Origin: Micromonospora sp. HNM0581
Lineage (GTDB): Bacteria > Actinomycetota > Actinomycetes > Mycobacteriales > Micromonosporaceae
Reading direction: 5' to 3'
Length of the DNA stretch: 64,000 nt
Assembly: GCF_012726175.1 (NCBI RefSeq)
Contig: NZ_JAASAD010000015.1
Coordinates: forward strand, 62,001 to 126,000
The notes under the pieces: model-generated
What the model was told of the DNA's origin: nothing
What the model saw: the letters and a program-made list of their open reading frames with translations, nothing else
The model's database searches: none
Made by a program: the position numbers and the translations under genes
Part shown: in pieces, positions 34,537-43,460 of the stretch
Numbering within the stretch: position 1 is the first letter of the stretch
How the letters are laid out: every line of letters begins with the position of its first letter

Positions 34537-35771
34537 GCGTCGTGGTCGGCCGGATGCCAGCGTCGGCGTACCCCTCGGGGCACCATCACCGCGGCCAGCA
34601 CGACGGCGGCCACCATCGGCACACCAACGCCGGTGACCAGCAGGGCACGGGCCCGCGCGTCGGCGCGACGGTCCTGCTGTGCCAGCAGCGCCGGATCTGG
34701 CCGGTCGTCAGCCAGCCCGGTCGTCGGCCGGGGGCGCTCCGACAGCGCTACGCTCTCGGTCACCGCCCGGTACGGATTGAGCACCCCCGCGCCGTACCCG
34801 ACGCCGGTTGCCGGATCGGCAGTGGTCACTATGCGCCGAGCCACCTCGACCGCGTCGAGGTCGGGACGGTACTGCCGTATCAGGGCCGCAGTGGCGGCGA
34901 CGAAGGGCGCCGCGTAGCTGGTGCCGTCGGCGCCGCGGTGACCGTGCCCGGGGGCAGCGATCAACACGTCGACACCGGGAGCGACGAGATCCACGTGGGC
35001 GCCGATCCGCGAGAAGTCGGCCCGTACCCCGTCCGGGCCCACCGCACCGACCCCGAGTACCCCGTCGTACGCGGCCGGATACGGGCGGCGCTCCTCGTTA
35101 CCGGACATGTTGCCGGCGGCGGCCACCACGACCACGTCCCGGCGCAGCGCGTACGCGATCGCCGCGCGGACCGCATGATGGTCGGTGTAGAGCACCACGG
35201 AGAGGTTCAGCACGGTGGCCCCCTCGTCGACGGCCCAGCGGACCGCCCGGCCCAGCTCGTCGGGCGTAGCCGTGCGTCCCTGCCCGTGCCCGTCGACGAC
35301 CTGCTGCTCGCTGACCCGGACCGGCAGGACGCGCGCCTGCGGTGCCAGCCCCTGCAGAGCCGTCCCGTCGCCCGGCGCGGCGGCGATGATGCTCGCCACG
35401 CCCGTTCCGTGACCGACACAGTCGAGGCCGCCGTCACCGCCGGCATCCAACAGGTCGGTGCCGGTCAGCACCCGCCCGGCCAGTTGGGGATGCCGTCGAT
35501 CGACGCCCGAGTCGACAACCGCCACTGTCACGCCGGCCCCCGTGGCCAGCCGAGCAAGGCGCTCTGTCGCGTACCGCTGCTGTGCCCAGGGGGACGGTGC
35601 GGTCGGCTCGGCCGGAGCCGGCAGTGCGGCGCACCTCGGTGCGGCGTGGGCGGGCACCGCGACCGCCGGCACCGAACAAGCCAGCAAGACTACGCACAGA
35701 CCTGCCCGGAGGGCGCCCGGACGGCGCCGACCCCCTCGCCGTTGTCGCCGCCCACCGGGTTCCCGGTACAT
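34530..35771 (-). CDS. mycP: Type VII secretion-associated serine protease, mycosin
   Basis: A 413-aa subtilisin-type (S8) protease anchored outside the membrane. A signal sequence (LRAGLCVVLLACSVPAVAVPAHA) is at residues 21-43. Catalytic residues are D87 (VVDSG), H121 (GHGTGVA) and S285 (GTSYAAP), with oxyanion N221. A C-terminal transmembrane helix (~375-397) ends in a basic tail. Mycosins stabilise the ESX complex and process substrates. ATG 35771; divergent from the SseB fusion gene. Confidence 0.92.
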   Translation of the reverse strand: MYREPGGRRQRRGGRRRPGALRAGLCVVLLACSVPAVAVPAHAAPRCAALPAPAEPTAPSPWAQQRYATERLARLATGAGVTVAVVDSGVDRRHPQLAGRVLTGTDLLDAGGDGGLDCVGHGTGVASIIAAAPGDGTALQGLAPQARVLPVRVSEQQVVDGHGQGRTATPDELGRAVRWAVDEGATVLNLSVVLYTDHHAVRAAIAYALRRDVVVVAAAGNMSGNEERRPYPAAYDGVLGVGAVGPDGVRADFSRIGAHVDLVAPGVDVLIAAPGHGHRGADGTSYAAPFVAATAALIRQYRPDLDAVEVARRIVTTADPATGVGYGAGVLNPYRAVTESVALSERPRPTTGLADDRPDPALLAQQDRRADARARALLVTGVGVPMVAAVVLAAVMVPRGVRRRWHPADHDAG

Positions 35772-35923
35772 CGATCGCCTCCGTATCGTGTCGGCGCCGA
35801 GACGGAATGCTAACGGTTCCTGGTGAAACGGGTGGACCGTCGACGGCCTGAGATTGTGATCTTGTGATCACCTTGTAGGTTGTATCCGATACCTATGGCC
35901 TGTGCCCGGGAGGAGGGGTGGCC

Positions 35924-38716
35924 GTGACCGAATGGGAGCCGGCCACCGGTGCCGAGGCAGCGTTGCGCGACGCGTTGCACGGCAACGACCAGCAGCTTTA
36001 CTTCCGGATACTGTCCGGTGTCGAGCTGTTGCTGCCGGTCTCCGCGCAGGCAGCCGTAGGGCGGACACCGGTGGGCTGGGGCACGTGGACAACCGGCGGC
36101 CGGACGCACGTACTGGCCTTCACCTCAGCCGAGGCGATGCGGGCCTGCCTCGGCGAGCACGCTGGCCCCAGCCGTCGTACCGGCTACGCGGAACTCGCGG
36201 CCAGTTGGCCGAACCACGAGTGGTGGCTGGCGGTGAATCCGGGCCTACCCATCGAGGGTTACCTTCCGGCCTGGTACGTCTCCCAGCTGTCCCGAGGTGA
36301 TGTTCGGTTGCCCGGCCGGACAGTGGGTGCCCGCGCCCGGCTCGAACGAGTGGAGGCGCTGAACCGGGCCCGCGACGCGGCCTCGGCGTCATCAGCCCCA
36401 GCCATGTCGAGCCCGCCGTCGCCACCGAGATCACCCCATCGGCCGGCACGGTCCTTCCCGGCACAACCGGTGGTGCCGGAGGGCTTCCGCCTACCCGAGG
36501 TGCCGACGTCGAGCACCGGCAACGCTCCGCGCCGGACGGAGCCCGCCGACCGGCCACCCGGTGGCGCTCCTCATCCGGCACAGCCTGGTGCCGGCGGGAT
36601 GGCATCCGGCGACGCATCGCAACCGTTGTCACCTGGCCGGCCGGAGGAGCCGACGTCCGCCGGGTCGGGATGGCCCACAGCACCAAAACGGCCGGGAGCC
36701 GCCACCAACGGACGTCCCCCCGGCACCGAACCGGCAGCTCAGCGATCCTTCTTCGAACCTGCGAACGGTCGTGCGACGCATCGCGGCGAACGACTCGTCG
36801 ATCGGGCCGCACCACCGTCCCGGTTCCGGGGCGGGCAGCCGTTCCCCCGCCGAGGGCCGGCCAATGAACCGCCGTCGGACGGTCCGACCCGCGCCTTCGT
36901 CTTCGACGAGAACGACCAGGCCGGCAACCGGACGATCCCCGCCCCAGGTGAGGAGGGGACCCAGCCGCTGCCGTCCGGCGACGGGCCGGTCCGGCCGCTG
37001 CGGGTGAGCACCCCCGCCGGCTGGTCGGCGCCGGGGGGCGGCGATCCGACCGCCGGTGGTGGTGAAACGACACAGGCGCTGCCCCGTCGTGAGCCGGCGG
37101 AAGAACAACCAGCTTCGTCGGCGGAGCCGATCTCCGGTCCGCCGGCACCACGCCGCGGCTTCACCCCGATCGTCATAGAGGGCACCATCATCGAGGCCCG
37201 GGACGTCACCTGCCCGGGTCAGCCCGGCGAGGCGTCGGACGACATCAGCCGACCCGTGACCGAGGGGGTTGCGGCGTCGACCGGCCCGGCAACGCAAGAC
37301 GACAAGACCGCCCCGGCCGGGCCGGAGGATGCACCGGCGGCTGCCGATCCAGAGCCGGAGCCGGCCCTCGATTCCGAGCCAACGGCAAGCTTCCCGACTT
37401 CCCGGCCAGAGCCGACGGACTCAGGAACCGAGCCGACCGTGGCGGTGCCGACAGCGACCCCCGAGTCGACCGTTCCGGTGCGGACGGTGACGTCCGAGAC
37501 GATGACCGCTGCTACGACAGCTGCCCCGGCGCCCTCCGGCCCGGACCGGGAAGAGTCCGCCGCGGCAGTTGCGTCGCCGGCCGGCGCACGCCCAGCGGCA
37601 GTTGCGGCCCCGGAGACACTGTCGCTGTTCACGCCGTCGTCTGCCAGGTCGTCGCCCTCCGCGCCGGCTGCTGAGGCGCCCGTGGCGTCCGGGGCACCGG
37701 TCCACGGTCCGCTGCCCGGTACGACCACCGCACCCGCCGGTCCACCCTTCGAACCCGCCAACGAGGTGGAGAACGACCTGCACGGTGCCGCCGAGGCCGG
37801 CAGTACCGACACGTTCCTGTCCACACTGTTGTTGGCCCGGGTCCTCCTGCCGATCGCGGCTGAATCCGCCACCGGCAGCCGCCCCGGAGACCCGGGATTC
37901 GTCTGGCCGTCCGTGCAGCTGGACGGACAGACCTTCGTGGTGGCCTACACCTCACCGCAGCGCCTCGCCGACCACACCGATGCGGTGACCGAGACGATCG
38001 AGGTTCGTTTCGTTCAGCTCATCCGCAGATGGCCAGACCTTTCCTGGTCGTTCGCCATCAATCCCGGCACCCCGGTAGGCGCGAAACTGCCAGGTGAGCA
38101 GATTGTCGGGCTCGCCAACTGGGCGGCCGAACTCGGCCTCGGCGACGACGCCGCGGGCGAGCCCGAGCCGCCCGTCGAGACCACCGTGCCGGCGAGCAGT
38201 CCCCGGCAGGTGGCGCCGGCAGGTGACCTGAACCGGCCCATCGTGATGCAGAAGGCGATCGCGTCGAGCCAACTCGGCTACTACCTGGAACGGGGCTACG
38301 ACCGGGTGTCCGGATTCGTCCACCGGGCCAGCGAGCTGGCGCATCTCACCACCCCAGCCGCCCTCTACCAGGCACTCGGCCTCAACCATCCCGAGTCACC
38401 CTTCGCCCCGGACGCCGAACAGATCTACGTGCTCCGGTGGCCGGCGTACCGGCCGAGCCTCTATCGCATCCCGTACGGCGGGCAGACCGAGGCGGCCATG
38501 CGGGCGATGGAGGGATGGGTCATCGAACGACCCCCGTTCCGGGGCAACGGGTTCGCCCCCGGCGAGGGCAACGACGTACTGGCCGAGTTCAAGGTGGACA
38601 GCATCCGACTGCCGCACGGCGCCCGGCTGGTGTGCATCGAATCATCCGGCAACGAGCGGCTGATCGCCGTACTCGACGCCGACACGCTCTCCTGGCAGGA
38701 GGTCGGTGATCGGTGA
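35924..38716 (+). CDS. Large SseB-domain fusion protein with unassigned C-terminal domain
   Basis: A 930-aa protein. Residues ~5-135 and ~609-740 are two related SseB-like domains (compare HEWWLAVNPGLPIEGYLPAW with DLSWSFAINPGTPVGAKLPG). Between them lie ~470 residues of Pro/Thr/Glu-rich, disordered-looking sequence. Residues ~771-930 form a distinct domain (LERGYDRVSGFVHR, LYQALGLNHPESPF, YVLRWPAYRPSLYRIPYGG) that I cannot assign. SseB-like domains recur in secretion and toxin contexts. GTG 35924 has ribosome site AGGAGG at seven-base spacing; GTG 35918 is too close. The stop overlaps the next gene. Function unknown; effector or toxin role is inference only. Confidence 0.7.
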   Translation: MTEWEPATGAEAALRDALHGNDQQLYFRILSGVELLLPVSAQAAVGRTPVGWGTWTTGGRTHVLAFTSAEAMRACLGEHAGPSRRTGYAELAASWPNHEWWLAVNPGLPIEGYLPAWYVSQLSRGDVRLPGRTVGARARLERVEALNRARDAASASSAPAMSSPPSPPRSPHRPARSFPAQPVVPEGFRLPEVPTSSTGNAPRRTEPADRPPGGAPHPAQPGAGGMASGDASQPLSPGRPEEPTSAGSGWPTAPKRPGAATNGRPPGTEPAAQRSFFEPANGRATHRGERLVDRAAPPSRFRGGQPFPRRGPANEPPSDGPTRAFVFDENDQAGNRTIPAPGEEGTQPLPSGDGPVRPLRVSTPAGWSAPGGGDPTAGGGETTQALPRREPAEEQPASSAEPISGPPAPRRGFTPIVIEGTIIEARDVTCPGQPGEASDDISRPVTEGVAASTGPATQDDKTAPAGPEDAPAAADPEPEPALDSEPTASFPTSRPEPTDSGTEPTVAVPTATPESTVPVRTVTSETMTAATTAAPAPSGPDREESAAAVASPAGARPAAVAAPETLSLFTPSSARSSPSAPAAEAPVASGAPVHGPLPGTTTAPAGPPFEPANEVENDLHGAAEAGSTDTFLSTLLLARVLLPIAAESATGSRPGDPGFVWPSVQLDGQTFVVAYTSPQRLADHTDAVTETIEVRFVQLIRRWPDLSWSFAINPGTPVGAKLPGEQIVGLANWAAELGLGDDAAGEPEPPVETTVPASSPRQVAPAGDLNRPIVMQKAIASSQLGYYLERGYDRVSGFVHRASELAHLTTPAALYQALGLNHPESPFAPDAEQIYVLRWPAYRPSLYRIPYGGQTEAAMRAMEGWVIERPPFRGNGFAPGEGNDVLAEFKVDSIRLPHGARLVCIESSGNERLIAVLDADTLSWQEVGDR

Positions 38717-39078
38717 TGCGCGACGGCTACGTGGCGCGCTGGCGGGGGCAGGAGTTCCCGGCCAGCCCGGACGGCAACGAGGTCCGGCTGTACCAGCAGG
38801 AGGCGACCGAGGGTTTCACCGAGGTACGCCCCGGCCGGCACGTCCGGGTCGTCCCGGCCAACGAGATCGAGGAGCTGACGTACGTCCGAACGACCTGCAC
38901 CTGGAAGGGGCAGCCGTTCATCGTGCTTGCCGAGCACGACGGATGGCTGCGGGTGGAGTACACCGGCGGACGCTGGCCGGTCGCGCAGGCCATGCGGCTG
39001 GAGGCGTTCGACTTCGGTGTCTACCAGGGGTGGGCGCCCGTCAACGAGGTCACCGATGTGCGCGAGCAGCGGGTCTGA
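38713..39078 (+). CDS. Small protein translationally coupled to the SseB fusion (possible immunity or chaperone)
   Basis: A 121-aa soluble protein with no signal peptide or membrane helix, rich in Trp and acidic residues (YVARWRGQEFPASPDG, LAEHDGWLRVEYTGG). It looks like a compact beta-rich fold; no family is recognised. GTG 38713 overlaps the upstream stop (GTGA) and an ATG follows at once at 38716, so 1:1 co-translation with the 930-aa protein is likely. That arrangement fits a partner, immunity protein or chaperone, but this is inferred from context. Confidence 0.65.
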   Translation: MMRDGYVARWRGQEFPASPDGNEVRLYQQEATEGFTEVRPGRHVRVVPANEIEELTYVRTTCTWKGQPFIVLAEHDGWLRVEYTGGRWPVAQAMRLEAFDFGVYQGWAPVNEVTDVREQRV

Positions 39079-39093
39079 GACGCCCCGGCCAGA

Positions 39094-40026
39094 TCAGGAC
39101 TTCGCCCACCGGAGGATCTCGCCGAGCACCAGTTCCGGTGTCTCCAGGTGAGGGAAGTGTCCGACCTCGTCGAGTAGCCGCCACTCGTACGGTGCGCTGA
39201 CGTAACGCCCGGACCCCTGGGCGGTGCGCGGCAACGTCGCCACATCCCGCGCCCCGTGCAGCTGCAGGGTGGGTGTGCAGAGAGGTCGTTGCATCAGCTT
39301 CACGAACCGGTAGCCGTGCAGTCGCAGCACAGACCGGAACGCCCAGCGGTAACCCTCAAGTGCGCAGAAGGCGGCCTGCGGGATCCGGATGGCCTCCCGG
39401 CAATGCCGCGCGTAATCGGCGAACTCGGGGCCGGTGACCCAGCGGTCGCCGCCCCAGCGGCGCAGGATCTCCTCCACCGCCCGACCGTTGTCGCGGGTCA
39501 GGAGGTGTTCGTACCGGGGCAGCTGGAACCGCAGCGCGGGGGTCGACGCGGTGAACTGACCACGTGGGTCGGCGAAGATCGAGGCCCGCAGCCGCAGCGG
39601 ATGCGGAGCGCCGAGCACCACCAGACGACGCACCAGGTTCGGATGGAACGACGCGGTGGTCCAGGCGATCATGCCGCCGGCGCCGGTGCCGACCAGGGTG
39701 GCTGAACGCTCGCCCAACGCCCGGATCAGCCCGGCGACGTCGGCTGCGAGGGTGTAGCCGTCGTATCCCCGGGGCGGTTTGTCGCTGGCGCCGTAGCCTC
39801 GCAGGTCCATCGCCACCGCCCGGAAACCGGCGTCGGCGACCGCCGGCAGCATCCGGTGCCAGGCCCACCAGTGCTCTGGGAAACCGTGCAGGAAGAGCAT
39901 CATCGGCCCGGTTCCCGCCTCCACGACGTGGAAGCGGCTGCCGTTGGCACCCACGAACCGGTGCGTCCACGGCCCTTCGGTGAGTACGCAGGACTCGTCG
40001 ACGGCATCGTCACGCTGCTCGGTCAT
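39094..40026 (-). CDS. Alpha/beta hydrolase-fold protein lacking the nucleophile
   Basis: A 310-aa protein of the epoxide hydrolase/haloalkane dehalogenase branch: oxyanion motif HGFPEHWWAWHRML at residues 47-60, MDLRGYGASDKP at 73-84, and an acid/His pair consistent with D261 and H290 (DEVGHFPH). The nucleophile elbow, normally G-x-D/S-x-G, reads G113-T-G115-A-G117, so the nucleophile is glycine. It may be non-enzymatic or use another residue. ATG 40026; an upstream in-frame start adds 36 residues unlike the family. Confidence 0.82.
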   Translation of the reverse strand: MTEQRDDAVDESCVLTEGPWTHRFVGANGSRFHVVEAGTGPMMLFLHGFPEHWWAWHRMLPAVADAGFRAVAMDLRGYGASDKPPRGYDGYTLAADVAGLIRALGERSATLVGTGAGGMIAWTTASFHPNLVRRLVVLGAPHPLRLRASIFADPRGQFTASTPALRFQLPRYEHLLTRDNGRAVEEILRRWGGDRWVTGPEFADYARHCREAIRIPQAAFCALEGYRWAFRSVLRLHGYRFVKLMQRPLCTPTLQLHGARDVATLPRTAQGSGRYVSAPYEWRLLDEVGHFPHLETPELVLGEILRWAKS

Positions 40027-40191
40027 GCCCCACAGCCTAGGGCCCCGATGCCGGTCGCCCGGTCGGCGTCGTTGGTCGGCAGCCGATTTGTTGTACCGGT
40101 CAAGGAAAGTTGTTTCGGACCTTGGTGGTGTCACGGGACGTGGCGAAGGGCGGCGGCTGCTGCCGGGCCGCCACCCTTCTGATCGAAGGTG

Positions 40192-42186
40192 TCAGTCCTC
40201 GTCGGACTTGCTTCCGCTGATGCCGGAGGCGATCAGCTCCATCACCGAGGAGTCCTGCAACGTGGTCACGTCGCCGAGAGAACGGTTCTCCGCCACATCC
40301 CGCAGCAACCGTCGCATGATCTTTCCGGAGCGGGTCTTGGGCAACTCCGGCACCAGCATGATCTGCCGGGGCTTGGCGATCGGGCCGAGCGTCTTCGCCA
40401 CGTGGCTGCGCAACTCGGCGATGAGCTGCTCGCCGGCCTCGCCGGAGGTGTCGGTGCTGCCCCGGGGGATAGCGAACGCGACGATCGCCTGCCCGGTGGT
40501 CGGGTCGGTGGCTCCGACCACCGCCGCCTCCGCCACCGACGGGTGCGACACCAGCGCCGACTCCACCTCCGTGGTGGAGATGTTGTGCCCCGACACCAGC
40601 ATCACGTCGTCGACCCGGCCGAGTAGCCAGATGTGCCCGTCGTCGTCCTTCTTCGCCCCGTCACCGGCGAAGTAGATCCACGGGGCTTCGGCGTCGCCAC
40701 CGGCACCCGCGCCGAACCGCGACCAGTACGTCTCGATGAACCGGTTGTCGTCACCCCAGATGGTGCGCAGCATCGACGGCCACGGTTCGCGCAGCACGAG
40801 ATAACCGCCACCTCCGTCGGGCACCGACCGGCCCTGGTCGTCCACGACGTCCGCGACGACGCCCGGTAGGGCGGTCATCGCCGAACCCGGCTTCGCGGCG
40901 GTCACCCCCGGTAGCGGCGAAATCATCATGCTGCCGGTCTCGGTCTGCCACCAGGTGTCCACGATGGGCAGTTCACCCCGGCCGACATGCTGCCTGTACC
41001 ACATCCAGGCCTCGGGGTTGATCGGCTCGCCGACACTACCGAGCAGCCGCAGTGAGGAGAGGTCGTGGCCGGCCGGAATCTCCTCACCCCACTTCATCAT
41101 GGTGCGGATCAGTGTCGGCGCGGTGTAGAGAATGGTCACCCGGTACCGGTCGACGATCTCCCAGAAGCGACCCTTGTGCGGGGTGTCGGGGGTCCCCTCG
41201 TACATCACCTGGGTCACACCGTTGGCAAGCGGGCCGTAGACGATGTAGGAGTGACCGGTCACCCAGCCGATGTCCGCCGTGCACCAGTAGACGTCAGACT
41301 CCGGTTTCAGGTCGAAGACCGCGTGGGAGGTGTACGCCACCTGGGTCAGGTACCCGCCGGAGGTGTGCAGGATGCCCTTCGGTCGGGCGGTGGTGCCGCT
41401 CGTGTAGAGGATGAACAGCGGGTGTTCGGCGTCGAACGGCTGCGCAGTGTGCTCGGCCGACGCCTGCTCCACCGCCTCGTGCCACCAGTGGTCCCGATCC
41501 GACCAGCTGACGTCCTCGCCGGTACGCCGGACCACAAGAACATGCTCGACGGACGGGCAGTTCGCTACCGCCTCGTCGACGGTCGGCTTCAGCGCGGAGG
41601 GCTTGCCGCGCCGGTATCCGCCGTCCGCCGTGATGACGACCTTCGCCGAAGCGTCCTGAATCCGGTTGGTGAGCGCGTCAGCGGAAAAGCCGCCGAAGAC
41701 CACACTGTGCGTGGCGCCGATCCGGGCACAGGCCAGCATGGCGACCGCTGCCTCCGGGATCATCGGCAGGTAGACCGCCACCCGGTCACCGGCGGTCACC
41801 CCGAGGCCGGTGAGGGCGTTCGCCGCCCGGCAGGTCATTTGGTGCAGTTCGGCGTAGGTGATGGTGCGGCTGTCGCCGGGCTCGCCCTCCCAGTGAATTG
41901 CCACCTTGTCACCCCGGCCGGCCGCAACGTGCCGGTCGAGACAGTTGTAGGCCACGTTCAGCTGCCCGCCGACAAACCACTTCGCGAACGGTGGCCGAGA
42001 CCAGTCCAGCACCTGGTCCCACGGCTTGCTCCAGGTCAGCTGGGCTGCCTGACGTGCCCAGAAGGCGAGCCGGTCGTCCGCAGCCTCCGCGTACGCGGAC
42101 GAAGTGACGTTGGCGTCGGCGGCGAGTTCGGCCGGCGGCAGGAACTGGCGTTTCTCGTTCAGCAGATTGGCCAATGCCTCGCTCAT
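40192..42186 (-). CDS. acs: Acetyl-CoA synthetase
   Basis: A 664-aa AMP-forming acetate-CoA ligase. Motifs are YTSGTTARPKGILHTSGGY (P-loop), WWQTETGSMM and the C-terminal LPKTRSGKIMRRLLRD, whose lysine is the site acetylated in other Acs enzymes. ATG 42186 gives the standard N-terminus (MSEALANLLNEKRQF); the frame is open 17 codons further. The start codon lies in a hairpin arm and overlaps the stop of an upstream 27-codon frame (ATGA), so translation is probably coupled to that leader. Confidence 0.95.
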   Translation of the reverse strand: MSEALANLLNEKRQFLPPAELAADANVTSSAYAEAADDRLAFWARQAAQLTWSKPWDQVLDWSRPPFAKWFVGGQLNVAYNCLDRHVAAGRGDKVAIHWEGEPGDSRTITYAELHQMTCRAANALTGLGVTAGDRVAVYLPMIPEAAVAMLACARIGATHSVVFGGFSADALTNRIQDASAKVVITADGGYRRGKPSALKPTVDEAVANCPSVEHVLVVRRTGEDVSWSDRDHWWHEAVEQASAEHTAQPFDAEHPLFILYTSGTTARPKGILHTSGGYLTQVAYTSHAVFDLKPESDVYWCTADIGWVTGHSYIVYGPLANGVTQVMYEGTPDTPHKGRFWEIVDRYRVTILYTAPTLIRTMMKWGEEIPAGHDLSSLRLLGSVGEPINPEAWMWYRQHVGRGELPIVDTWWQTETGSMMISPLPGVTAAKPGSAMTALPGVVADVVDDQGRSVPDGGGGYLVLREPWPSMLRTIWGDDNRFIETYWSRFGAGAGGDAEAPWIYFAGDGAKKDDDGHIWLLGRVDDVMLVSGHNISTTEVESALVSHPSVAEAAVVGATDPTTGQAIVAFAIPRGSTDTSGEAGEQLIAELRSHVAKTLGPIAKPRQIMLVPELPKTRSGKIMRRLLRDVAENRSLGDVTTLQDSSVMELIASGISGSKSDED

Positions 42187-42220
42187 GCCGGCACTCCGCT
42201 TCGCCTCGTGTCGGCATGAG
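42182..42220 (-). promoter_or_regulatory. Hairpin covering the acs start codon
   Basis: On the acs strand CTCATGCCGACAC (42220-42208) pairs with GTGCCGGCATGAG (42194-42182) at 12 of 13 positions, with a 13-base loop. The acs ATG is in the 3' arm, so the folded RNA would hide it unless ribosomes translating the leader frame open it. Confidence 0.55.
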
Positions 42221-42266
42221 GCACCAACGCGCTGCATCGATGATTCGCTCGCTGCCGCTCACTCAT
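42183..42266 (-). CDS. Leader micro-ORF coupled to acs (27 aa)
   Basis: ATG 42266 has a strong GAGGAG site seven bases upstream and the frame (beginning MSERQRANHRCSALV) ends in TGA 42185-42183, overlapping the acs ATG. The frame crosses both arms of the hairpin. It may be part of a repetitive element, as its sequence is hairpin-forming and unlike a normal protein. Expression unproven. Confidence 0.45.
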   Translation of the reverse strand: MSERQRANHRCSALVPHADTRRSGVPA

Positions 42267-42617
42267 GCGTTGACTCCTCGTCGCTCGGGTGACCTGGGTC
42301 TCTTCCGGGCAGGTTAGTCGCGGCGGCCGAACGAGGCGACCGATCCGCGACGCGCCCGTCGCTCAACGGCCCCTCGCACGCGCCGAGGTGCAGGTCCGGT
42401 CCGTTCTCCCGCCGGCCCGGTGCGATTGCCCGATCGGCGACCGGCTTCGTGACGAGTCGCAGCATGTCGGAACCTTGCGCGGCGTGAAGCAGATCTTCGT
42501 CGTAGACCGTGATCGCAGCCCTGTCCGCGTCTCCCGACCGGCGGGCCGTGCGGGTGGCACGGATCGCGTTACCGGTGACCAACGTCCAGACTTACCGGCA
42601 CCGTCGCTAACGTGTCG
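42267..42617. other. Region between acs leader and Fic-like gene, with a doubtful minus-strand ORF
   Basis: About 350 bp. A 107-codon minus-strand frame (42582-42259, TTG or GTG start) ends in a TGA that overlaps the acs leader region. Its third-position GC (~77%) is below the neighbours, no homologue is recognised, and its start has no ribosome site; it is a weak gene candidate. The acs promoter should lie here. TAACGT (~42608) just before the Fic-like GTG resembles a -10 for a leaderless transcript. Confidence 0.35.
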
Positions 42618-42619
42618 GT

Positions 42620-43363
42620 GTGACCGCCGATCCGCTCGCGCCGCTGCTCGACCTCGCCGACATCACCCCCGCCGTGGAGCGGGCCCGCGACAGGTTCGAC
42701 CGGGCGTTGACCCACCGGGCGCTGCGACGCCACGGCGGTCAGGTTGCGGCCGAAGTGAGCCTGCGCTCCGCGGTGGCCAGCGCCGGGCTGGAGGGCCACC
42801 ACCACGAGCGGGAGACCGTACGCGCCGGCACCGTCACCGAACCGGTGCTCCAGGGCGCGTTACGGGTGGCCGGAGCCCTACCCGGGCTCAGCGAACTCTG
42901 GCCGAAAGCCCCCCGGCAGGCACTGGCGAAACTGCATGTGCTCGCCGCTCGCGAGGTGGTCACCGAGACCGAGCTGGGCCGCCCGATCGACGACCCGGTG
43001 GTCGCTGCCCGACTCGACGCGCTGGCCACACTTGTGGCCGGCGGTACCCGGGTCACCCCGCTGGTGCTCGCCGCTGTCGTACACGGCGAACTGCTCAACC
43101 TGCGGCCGTTCGCCGGCCCGTCCGGGGTGGTGGCCCGGGCCGCTGCCCGTCTCGTGCTGCTCTCCACCGGATTCGACCCACGTGGCCTGCTCGCCGTCGA
43201 CGTCGGGCACCGGGAACGTGAGCCGGAGTACGTCGGGGGTGCCGGTGCCTTCGCCACCGGCACCCCCGACGGGCTGCGATCCTGGCTCCGCCACTACATG
43301 TCCGCTGTCGAGGTGGGCGCCGCCCAGCTCACCGCGATCGGGGACGAGATCCTCGCCGCCTGA
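42620..43363 (+). CDS. Fic-like protein with degenerate active site
   Basis: A 247-aa all-helical protein. The region ELLNLRPFAGPSGVVARAAARLVLL (residues 157-181, quoted only in part: LRPFAGPSGVVAR) aligns with the Fic motif HPFx(D/E)GNGRxxR. However the catalytic His is R162, the GN pair is P167-S168 and the first Arg is V170; only P163, F164, G169 and R173 remain. AMP-transferase activity is thus unlikely. Similar proteins near acs and the Tad locus of actinomycetes carry old 'oxidoreductase' labels. GTG 42620 with no ribosome site, probably leaderless. Confidence 0.6.
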   Translation: MTADPLAPLLDLADITPAVERARDRFDRALTHRALRRHGGQVAAEVSLRSAVASAGLEGHHHERETVRAGTVTEPVLQGALRVAGALPGLSELWPKAPRQALAKLHVLAAREVVTETELGRPIDDPVVAARLDALATLVAGGTRVTPLVLAAVVHGELLNLRPFAGPSGVVARAAARLVLLSTGFDPRGLLAVDVGHREREPEYVGGAGAFATGTPDGLRSWLRHYMSAVEVGAAQLTAIGDEILAA

Positions 43364-43460
43364 GCGGGCGCCGGTCTGTTCGTCCGGAGCGGCCCTGACC
43401 GCGGGGGCAGGTTCGGCTCCGGCTGTTGCGGCGACTTTCGTAACGGTGACCCTGGCGAGG

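Noticed and set aside
35882..35892. GTATCCGATAC short palindrome before the SseB fusion gene
   Set aside because: Only five-base arms; too short to claim as an operator without supporting copies.
41909..42262. 117-codon frame from GTG 42262 running into acs out of frame
   Set aside because: Overlaps 80 codons of acs in a shadow frame; the ATG 42266 frame that ends on the acs start is the better candidate.
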